Shown: positions 57,602 to 64,000 of the stretch, piece by piece
Layout of the letters: each line of letters opens with the position of its first letter
How positions within the stretch are numbered: the first letter of the stretch is position 1
Assembly (NCBI RefSeq): GCF_002335445.1
Contig: NZ_BDME01000001.1
Span: forward strand, 372,001-436,000
Length of the DNA: 64,000 bases
Direction: 5' to 3'
DNA from: Lebetimonas natsushimae
GTDB lineage: Bacteria > Campylobacterota > Campylobacteria > Campylobacterales > Nautiliaceae
Notes under the pieces: generated by a model
Database searches by the model: none
Told to the model about the DNA's origin: nothing
What the model saw: the letters and a program-made list of their open reading frames with translations, nothing else
Translations under genes and position numbers: made by a program

Positions 57602-58683
57602 TTTATCTCTTTGAAAGTATTGTTTTCAAATTTATATAAGTATGTTTTATTTAATAATTGGTTATTTTTAAAATTTATTGTTAACCCTTTTAAAAAATTT
57701 TCAGGTGTATTTATAATTATTTTTTTTAAATGGTTTGTCGTATATGGAAAATTTAATTTATTTAATGCATTAATTAAAATTTTTGTTGCAAGATACGATT
57801 CAAATCCGTAAAATGTGGGTTTGATATTAATATTTAATTTTTTTAAATCTTTTAAATAATTTTTAGCTTCGGGTATACTGCTGTTATAATAAGGTACAAC
57901 TTCTGAGAAAAGAATATTTTTTTTATTTTGAATCAGCGTAATGAGTTTATCCGGATTAGCAAATGATATTGTAACGAAAAATGTGTTTTTGTCTATTTTT
58001 CTGTATTTTGTAATAAATTTAGCAGCAATTTCCGCGGTAGAGCCAAGTATTATAACCTGAGGTTTTGATGCAGATATAGAATTTAGGGCAGAATCTATTA
58101 AATAGGTGTTTCTTTCGTATGTGCCTATACTGGAGAGGGTTAAATTTTTTTCTTTTAATTTATTATATAAATGCAGGTATATTTCATTTCCATAATCATC
58201 ATTTTGATATAAAAGTGAAATGTTTTTAATGTGTTTTTTTAACAGATAATTTACAATTGTTGAAATTTCATCTTTATATGAAGCCCTGAAATTAATAATG
58301 TTTTTATTTTTTCTTAGAAATTCAGCTCCGGTAAAAGGTGCAAAGATAAAAATTGAATGCTCATTCACAAAAGGTAAAATTTCTTTTACCGTTGGTGTTC
58401 CTGTCAAACCGTAAAATAAAAATGATTTATTATAAAGTTTTATAATATTTGCTTTCATTAAATCAGGCTCGTATTTGTCATCTTTAAAAATAAATTTTAT
58501 TTTTTCTTTACTATGGTGGTTTTTTAAATATGCTAGAGTTCCATATTTTATGTTTTCTCCCATATTTTCCATGATACCGCTAAGAGGCAGTGAAGATGAT
58601 ATTACATACTCTTTTGGATGTTTATTAATAATATAAATTAATGAAATTATCAAAAATAAAAAAAGAATTAATAATTTTTTCAA
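57598..58683 (-). CDS. Periplasmic ligand-binding protein (Peripla_BP_6 type) linked to the kinase
   Basis: The 361-residue protein has a hydrophobic N-terminal anchor (KKLLILFLFLIISLIYII) that may remain uncleaved, and an amino-acid/branched-chain-type binding fold (SSSLPLSGIMENMGENIKYGTLAYLKN, SLLYQNDDYGNEIYLHLYNKL, PQVIILGSTAEIAAKF). No ABC permease or ATPase genes are nearby, so it is not an importer subunit. Gene order binding protein-kinase-regulator recalls TorT-TorS-TorR-like and related three-component sensing. It is divergent from the formate dehydrogenase cluster, across the TTTAAG box. Ligand unknown. Confidence 0.85.
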   Translation of the reverse strand: MKKLLILFLFLIISLIYIINKHPKEYVISSSLPLSGIMENMGENIKYGTLAYLKNHHSKEKIKFIFKDDKYEPDLMKANIIKLYNKSFLFYGLTGTPTVKEILPFVNEHSIFIFAPFTGAEFLRKNKNIINFRASYKDEISTIVNYLLKKHIKNISLLYQNDDYGNEIYLHLYNKLKEKNLTLSSIGTYERNTYLIDSALNSISASKPQVIILGSTAEIAAKFITKYRKIDKNTFFVTISFANPDKLITLIQNKKNILFSEVVPYYNSSIPEAKNYLKDLKKLNINIKPTFYGFESYLATKILINALNKLNFPYTTNHLKKIIINTPENFLKGLTINFKNNQLLNKTYLYKFENNTFKEIK

Positions 58684-58705
58684 AATACCCCTTTAAATTT
58701 TACTT

Positions 58706-58739
58706 TTTAAGCTAACTTTAAGTTTTAAAGTGTTATAAT
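58706..58739 (+). promoter_or_regulatory. TTTAAG-N5-TTTAAG promoter (copy D) of the formate dehydrogenase cluster
   Basis: TTTAAG-CTAAC-TTTAAG (58706-58722) is a perfect copy, followed after 11 bases by TATAAT (58734-58739). It points at the gene at 58770 and also lies 23 bases from the start of the divergent binding-protein gene. Confidence 0.75.
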
Positions 58740-58769
58740 AGCATTAATCAAAAATTAAAAGGTTTTTAA

Positions 58770-60431
58770 ATGATTGAATATGCTTTTTATACAACCAAGC
58801 CTTTGGAATTTCCACTAAGCGATAATATAACAGTAATAAACGATTCAAACACTCCTACAATTATATCAAATTCAAAAAAAACCAACCCAATAGTTTATGC
58901 TCCAGAAATTAATTTTTATATCAATTCTTCAAATGCTGAAGTTTTGGAAAAAATCGATGTAATAAACAGGCTTTATGAAATAAGGGGTATTAAATTAGAT
59001 TATGCAAAATTTAATGAATATAAAAAAGAAATTAAAAACAGGCTTTTAATAATTGGAAATAAAGAAGAGGCCGAGCAATTTGATGATTTAAAAGAATTCG
59101 AAAAATATTATGCCTTGCCTGAGTGGATAAAAGATATTGAAGGTACTATTGGAAATTTAAAGTTTATAATCCAAAAAGGAAATGAATTAATTAATCTTGA
59201 AGTAGACCAGGCAATATGGTTTAATGCCCCGGAAGTTGCCTTTAAACAAAGGGGAATTGTAGACCCTAGTGATGTAGGAATTGAAAAAGCAAAAGAAATA
59301 ATAAGAAAAAGAGTTGGAATTTATGAATACAGAAATTATATAACATATAATAAAGATGTTTGTCAGTATCATCACAGGGTATTAAAAGAAACATGCGGAA
59401 ACTGCGCAAATGTATGTCCTACAAACGCAATTATCAAAGATGATGAAACTAAAGAGCTTGTTTTTTCCCATATAGACTGTGACGGATGCGGCGGATGTGT
59501 AAGTGTGTGTCCAAGCGGGGCGCTCGATTTCAGTGCAATTCCAAGGGATGGTTTTTATGAAATTTCAAAACTTTTTGAGGGATTTATTCCTTTTATTATC
59601 CCGGAAGATATGGTTGAAAATTTGGAAATTGAATTGCCTAAAAATATAATGCCTTTTGTAATAGAGGGGAGAAAATTTTTGGATGAGGTTCATTTACTCA
59701 CTCTATTTCAGGACAGCGGCGCTCAGATTGTGTTTTTAAATGATAATTTTTCAAAAGGTGAAAAAGAGGCTATTAAATTGATAAACGAAATAACAAACAG
59801 AAAATTTGGCAAAAGTGCTGTTTTATTTACAGATAATCCAAAAGAAGCAGAGGAACTTTTAAACAGGGCGGAAAAAATTTCTGAAGCAAAATATGTCATT
59901 AATGAAAATAATTTAAGTAAAAGGGAAATTTTTTCAATCAGACTTTCACATTTGATTGAAAACGATGATTTGGGGGTTATTGATTTAGGGAAAAATAACT
60001 ATATCCATTATGGAAAAATTGAAATTGATGAGAGTAAATGTACCTTATGTATGGGGTGTGTGAGTGTATGTAATGTCGGAGCATTAACCGCCCATGATGA
60101 AGACGGGACTTTGAAATTTGATGCCTCAATGTGTACAGCATGCGGATACTGTGAAGTTGCATGTGCTGAAAAATGTTTGAAAGTAATTCCTGATAAGCTT
60201 GAATTAAACAAAGACTTTTTCGGACAAAAAGTTATGGCAAAAGATGAACCGTTCTGTTGTATAATGTGTGGAAAGCCGTTTGCTCCGAAAAAAGCGATTG
60301 AAAAAATTGCAGCTCAGCTTCTTCCGATTTTTACTGATGAACTTAAGAAAAAATCAATTTACTGCTGTCCTGAGTGTAAATCAAAACTTTTATTTAATGA
60401 GTATATAGAAAGGAAAACAAATGCTAAATAA
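58770..60431 (+). CDS. Multi-cluster ferredoxin-type protein of the formate dehydrogenase locus
   Basis: The 553-residue cytoplasmic protein has a divergent N-terminal half, then four ferredoxin-type cysteine groups: CQYHHRVLKETCGNCANVCP, CDGCGGCVSVCPSGAL, CTLCMGCVSVCNVGAL and CTACGYCEVACAEKC. It ends with two CxxC pairs (CCIMCGKPF, CCPECKSKL) that may hold zinc. Such proteins are found next to formate dehydrogenase genes in Campylobacterota, where their role (assembly or an electron link) is unclear. It overlaps the chaperone gene by 11 bases and is the first gene of the locus. Confidence 0.75.
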   Translation: MIEYAFYTTKPLEFPLSDNITVINDSNTPTIISNSKKTNPIVYAPEINFYINSSNAEVLEKIDVINRLYEIRGIKLDYAKFNEYKKEIKNRLLIIGNKEEAEQFDDLKEFEKYYALPEWIKDIEGTIGNLKFIIQKGNELINLEVDQAIWFNAPEVAFKQRGIVDPSDVGIEKAKEIIRKRVGIYEYRNYITYNKDVCQYHHRVLKETCGNCANVCPTNAIIKDDETKELVFSHIDCDGCGGCVSVCPSGALDFSAIPRDGFYEISKLFEGFIPFIIPEDMVENLEIELPKNIMPFVIEGRKFLDEVHLLTLFQDSGAQIVFLNDNFSKGEKEAIKLINEITNRKFGKSAVLFTDNPKEAEELLNRAEKISEAKYVINENNLSKREIFSIRLSHLIENDDLGVIDLGKNNYIHYGKIEIDESKCTLCMGCVSVCNVGALTAHDEDGTLKFDASMCTACGYCEVACAEKCLKVIPDKLELNKDFFGQKVMAKDEPFCCIMCGKPFAPKKAIEKIAAQLLPIFTDELKKKSIYCCPECKSKLLFNEYIERKTNAK

Positions 60432-61158
60432 AGACTTAGAAAAAGCAAGGGCTTTTTATTACGGATTTTTTTCAAAACTGTTTACTTTTATTGATGATGT
60501 TAACAGATTTGAAGGTGTAAAAGAGGCTGCAAAAATATTATATCAAAACGCAATAGAACCGAATTCAAAAGAGGCTCTAAAACATTTTATTGAAAATTTT
60601 GATGAAAAAAAACTTGTGCAGGAATTTGATGATATTTTTTATGATTTGGCAAACGATCCGGTGCCCACTACTGCTTCTTTTTATGATGAAGAGATAGAAA
60701 ATGGAAAAATGAGGGTTAAAATGGTTGATATTGTTTTGGCTTCTAAATTTAGGAAAAATGAAAAATTCAGTGACACTGAGGATGATATAGGATTTATTTT
60801 GCCGTTTATGCATTATTTAATTTTGGAAAAAATAAACGGTGATGAAAAAGCTGCATGGCTTGAAGAAAAAACATTTGATGTTTTAAATACTTTTATCGAT
60901 GATTTTATTGAAAATGTTTATATGCATACAGCCGCCAACCTTTATAAAGATGCAGCAGTTGTTTTAAAAGCTTTTATAGAAACTGAGAGAATGTATCTTG
61001 AAAAACCAAAACCGAATATTGAAAAAGTTTCTAAGAAAATTGATATTAAAACTGTTCAGGATGAAGAGGCAAGAATTAGAAAAGCTAAAAAGAAAAAAAG
61101 TGAAGAAAACCTTGTATGTAACTTGGAAGAAGGCGGTGATGTCGAAGATGAAGTTTAG
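60421..61158 (+). CDS. TorD-family chaperone for formate dehydrogenase
   Basis: The 245-residue all-helical protein fits the TorD/DmsD/NarJ family that binds Tat signals of molybdoenzymes and helps cofactor insertion: RAFYYGFFSKLFTF at the N-terminus, EFDDIFYDLANDPVPTTASFYDEE (the conserved loop after helix four), and EDDIGFILPFMHYLI. A lysine-rich tail of about 50 residues follows. Located three genes before the Sec-containing catalytic subunit, which has a Tat signal, it is probably its specific chaperone. No cysteine except one near the C-terminus. Confidence 0.88.
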   Translation: MLNKDLEKARAFYYGFFSKLFTFIDDVNRFEGVKEAAKILYQNAIEPNSKEALKHFIENFDEKKLVQEFDDIFYDLANDPVPTTASFYDEEIENGKMRVKMVDIVLASKFRKNEKFSDTEDDIGFILPFMHYLILEKINGDEKAAWLEEKTFDVLNTFIDDFIENVYMHTAANLYKDAAVVLKAFIETERMYLEKPKPNIEKVSKKIDIKTVQDEEARIRKAKKKKSEENLVCNLEEGGDVEDEV

Positions 61159-61212
61159 GGATATCCGCAGGGCTTTATGAGCCTTGCTGTTATCTCTAAA
61201 TGAGATAAATCC
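61159..61212 (+). promoter_or_regulatory. Possible three-way-junction RNA before the formate dehydrogenase genes
   Basis: GGAT (61159-61162) can pair with ATCC (61209-61212), enclosing GCAGGGCT-TTATG-AGCCTTGC (61167-61187) and TTATCTC-TAAAT-GAGATAA (61190-61208). It lies between the chaperone stop and the ribosome site of the next gene, and could stabilise the downstream mRNA. Confidence 0.5.
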
Positions 61213-61227
61213 AAAAAAGGAGTTTAA

Positions 61228-61419
61228 ATGAAAAGAAGAAGTTTTTTAAAAGGTGCACTGGGGATTGGTGCCTTGAGTGTTGCTTCTTCTACATTGGCTT
61301 TTGCAAAGCCTGAAGAAGGAGATTATGGAAACGGAGTGGTCAGAGGCCATTCTCCAAAAAAAGAAATCCTTTACAAAAAAACCAAAAATTGGGAAATTTA
61401 TTACAAAAATGCAATATAA
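61228..61419 (+). CDS. Small Tat-signal protein upstream of fdhA
   Basis: A 63-residue protein starting MKRRSFLKGALGIGALSVASS, a full Tat signal with RR at residues 3-4, followed by only about 35 mature residues (KPEEGDYGNGVVRGHSPKKEILYKKTKNWEIYYKNAI), no cysteine. Similar short Tat proteins precede fdhA in Campylobacterota. It has an AAAAAAGGAG site and is 9 bases ahead of fdhA. It may be a structural or chaperone subunit of the exported complex. No enzymatic role is apparent. Confidence 0.7.
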   Translation: MKRRSFLKGALGIGALSVASSTLAFAKPEEGDYGNGVVRGHSPKKEILYKKTKNWEIYYKNAI

Positions 61420-61428
61420 GGAGAGAAA

Positions 61429-64000
61429 ATGAGCTCACAAGAAAAATTAAACGTTAAAGTGGGCAGAAGGGCATTTTTAAAAATGGCTGCACTCTCAGGA
61501 GTTGCAGGTGCAACAATGCTAAATGCTGCACCGGCTGTTAGAAGTGCAAGCGATGAAGAATTAAAAAGCCCTTACCCAGGTAGTAAAAAAGTTAAAACTG
61601 TATGTACTACATGTTCAGTTGGGTGTGGAATTATTGCAGAAGTTTACAATGGTGTGTGGGTAAGACAGGAGGTTGCTCAAGACCATCCAATCAGTCACGG
61701 AAGCCACTGTTGTAAAGGTATCGATTCAATCGATAATGTAAGAACAGAAAAAAGAGTTAAACATCCTTTAAAAAAAGTTAACGGAAAATGGCAAAGAATC
61801 AGTTGGGATCAGGCCATTAACGAAATTTCAGAAAAAATGCTTAAAATCAGAAAAGAGAGTGGTCCTGATGCAGCAATGTTTTTAGGGTCTGCAAAAATGA
61901 GTACAGAGCAGGCTTATTATTTTAGAAAATTTGCTGCAATGTGGGGGACAAACAATATAGATCACCAAGCACGTATTTGACACAGCGCAACAGTCGCGGG
62001 GGTCGCGAACACATGGGGTTATGGCGCTATGACAAACCATTTGGGAGATATTCAAAATTCTAAAGCAATTATAATTTTTGGTGCTAACCCAGCAGTTAAC
62101 CATCCGGTAGGATTTAAACACATTTTAAAAGCAAAAGAAAGAAATAATGCTACTTTAATTGTAATAGATCCAAGATATACAAAAACTGCTGCAAAAGCAG
62201 ACCTTTATGCAAGAATTAGACCGGGTACTGACATTCCATTTATGTACGGTATGCTTCATTTAATATTCAAACACGGCTGGCATGATGAGTCATTCATTAA
62301 AGACAGAGTGTTTGGTATGGAACATGTAATAAAAGAAGCAAAAAAATGGACTCCGGAAAAAGTTGCAGATGTAACAGGTGTTGATGTTGATACATTAATT
62401 GAAATTACAAGAGCTTATGCTACAAGTAAACCTGGAACATTAATTTGGGCAATGGGTCTAACTCAGCATTCAATTGGTTCATCTAATACAAGAATGGCTC
62501 CTATATTACAGCTTTCTTTAGGCAATATGGGTAAATTCGGTGGTGGATGTAACATTTTAAGAGGACATGATAATGTTCAGGGTGCAACAGATATGTGTTG
62601 TTTATCACATTCACTTCCTGGATATTACGGATTAAGTGAAGGAAGTTGGAAATATTTTGCACATAACTGGGGAGTTGATTTTAAATGGCTACAAAGAAGA
62701 TTTGATACTCCAAAAATGATGCATACAAAAGGATTTACACTTGCTAAATGGTGGCAAGGAGTACTTAGAGAAGAAAAAATTTATCAAAGAACACCAATAA
62801 GAGCTCTATGGGTACAAGGAAACGGTATCACTTCAATTGCCCAGACAGCAAAAGTACAACAGGCTCTTGATAAATTGGATTTATTGGTTGTTGCAGAACC
62901 GTTTGCAAACGAAGCTGCGGTAATTACAAATAAAAAAGACAATGTTTATATTTTACCAACTGCAACTCAGTTTGAAAGTGAGGGAAGTGTTACTGCTACA
63001 AACAGAACTGCTCAGTGGAGAAGTAAAGTAGTAGATCCACTTTATGAATCTAAAACTGACGAAGAAATTATGTTTGCATTTGCTAAAAAATTCGGTTTTT
63101 ATGATGAATTTGTACGTGGTATGATGATGGGTGTAAGAAACGGAAAAGCCGTAAAAGTTAAAAATACATTCAAATGGCCAGAAGATGCTACAAGAGAAAT
63201 TGCAAGAATTATTAAAACTATCGGTTTAACAGGTTGGACACCTGAGAGACTAAAAAGACATCAGCAAAACTGGCATATGTTTGATGAAGTAACCCTTAAG
63301 GGTATAGGTCCTATGAAAGGCGAATATTACGGATTGCCATGGCCATGCTGGACTGAAGATCACCCTGGAAGCCCAGTATTGTATAACATAGATATTCCAG
63401 TAATGGAAGGTGGAATGGGATTCAGGGCAAGATTCGGTACTGAATATAAAGGTCAGGATTTATTGGCAGGACCTCATGCAACTATTAAAGGTGCAAAAGT
63501 AAAAGGCGGATATCCTGAACTCACAAAAGACAATATTGAAAAAGTTCTTGGTATTAAACTTTCACCAAGAGAAAAAGCTATTATGGGTAAAAACTGGAAA
63601 GTCGACTTAAGCGGTCTTATTGCAAAATATGCTCTTAAAGCAGGAGTTGCACCATACGGTAATGCAAGAGCAAGGGCTTATGTATGGACATTCCCAGATA
63701 AAATCCCAATGCACAGAGAACCGCTTCATACACCAAGATATGATTTGGCTAAAAAATATCCGACATATCCTGATAAAAAGAACCATTACAGGGTTGATAC
63801 AAAATATATGTCAATTCAAAAAACAGATTGGGCAAAAGAATTCCCAATTATTCTTACAACAGGAAGACTTGTTATGTACAGCGGTGCCGGAATTATTGAA
63901 AGAAGTAGTAAATACCTTGCTGCATTGGTTCCTGAAATGTTTGCAAGTATTAACCCAGAACTTGCTTACAAATATGGAATTAAAGACGGTGATATGATTT
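61429..64000 (+). CDS. fdhA: Selenocysteine formate dehydrogenase catalytic subunit FdhA (cut by window edge)
   Basis: The frame is open from 61429 to the window edge except for UGA at 61978-61980, codon 184, in NIDHQARI-U-HSATVAG, the exact place of Sec in formate dehydrogenases, so it is read as selenocysteine. The Tat signal has RR (GRRAFLKMAALSG). The [4Fe-4S] site is C59-x2-C62-x3-C66-x27-C94. FGANPAVNHPVG and RGHDNVQGATDMCC are bis-MGD-binding. 857 codons are visible; the C-terminus and Fe-S and cytochrome partners would be beyond 64000. It oxidises formate in the periplasm. A gene caller would split this gene at UGA. Confidence 0.95.
61984..62030 (+). promoter_or_regulatory. SECIS element of fdhA
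   Basis: TCGCG-GGGGT-CGCGA (61994-62008) is a perfect 5-base-pair stem starting 13 bases after UGA. GG of the loop is 19-20 bases after UGA, as in E. coli fdhF. AGCGC (61984-61988) can pair with GCGCT (62024-62028) as an outer helix. Confidence 0.85.

Noticed and set aside
61978-61980. UGA as a pseudogene-making stop in fdhA
   Set aside because: It lies at the known Sec position, a SECIS follows at the right distance, the frame stays open to the edge, and selA, selB, selC and selD are all present.

Overview
The window looks like a chromosome segment from a chemolithoautotrophic, thermophilic-type member of the Campylobacterota, most likely order Nautiliales (Nautilia, Caminibacter or Lebetimonas). 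This is an inference from strong AT bias, compact overlapping genes, a Psr-type polysulfide reductase, epsilon-type AtpE and Fur, a selenocysteine (Sec) system with a Tat-exported formate dehydrogenase, and HP1043/CosR-like promoter boxes. No CRISPR array, prophage, transposase or rRNA gene was seen.

Layout. 1-9,080: ftsY (edge), fau, rny, an MBL hydrolase, a radical SAM enzyme, fur with a probable 5' frameshift, purF, dapB, trxB and trxA. 9,096-17,122: a sulfur-respiration block of an SQR-like flavoprotein, psrCBA and an outer-membrane channel. 17,230-31,805: a haem-less cytochrome-like secreted protein and housekeeping genes (ffh-rpsP-khpA-rimM-trmD, rplS, purN, murD-sppA-mraY, fabG, thrC) plus tRNA-Phe; tRNA-Asn follows. 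32,175-39,094: a Cys-type formate dehydrogenase-like protein, mnmH (tRNA 2-selenouridine synthase), moeA, infC and thrS. 39,432-46,716: atpE, a paralogue of the haem-less protein, selC, a YfdX protein, a NifX-like protein, selA, selB and selD (itself Sec-encoded). 46,726-51,739: an unusual gene set transcribed into selD. 51,984-64,000: fdhD, a ModE-like regulator, a two-gene minimal SUF system, a binding protein/histidine kinase/response regulator trio, then the Sec-containing formate dehydrogenase locus.

The most interesting system is the eight-gene minus-strand operon 51,739 to 45,673: a double-cubane-type dehydratase-family protein, its ATPase activator, YedF, a Tat-exported transglutaminase-like protein, a TusA-MerT fusion, a MerP-like periplasmic protein, a DsrE protein and selenoprotein SelD. 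The TusA half of the fusion closely resembles the TusA half of YedF, and the operon ends in selD. I infer a selenium import, carriage and reduction pathway in which a mercury-type membrane module delivers selenium to a carrier, ending in selenophosphate. Selenophosphate would feed Sec-tRNA (selA, selB, selC) and MnmH. The operon has a structured leader that can form an alternative pairing over its ribosome-binding site. Its promoter carries a 17-base box nearly identical to the one in front of the formate dehydrogenase operon, so selenium supply and selenoenzyme production are probably co-regulated.

Two features recur at the DNA level. One is the promoter layout TTTAAG-N5-TTTAAG-N10/11-TATAAT at five places. 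The other is a dispersed degenerate 7-base repeat, sometimes near a short AGTGCCTGGCACT-like palindrome, that has run into the ends or loops of several genes.
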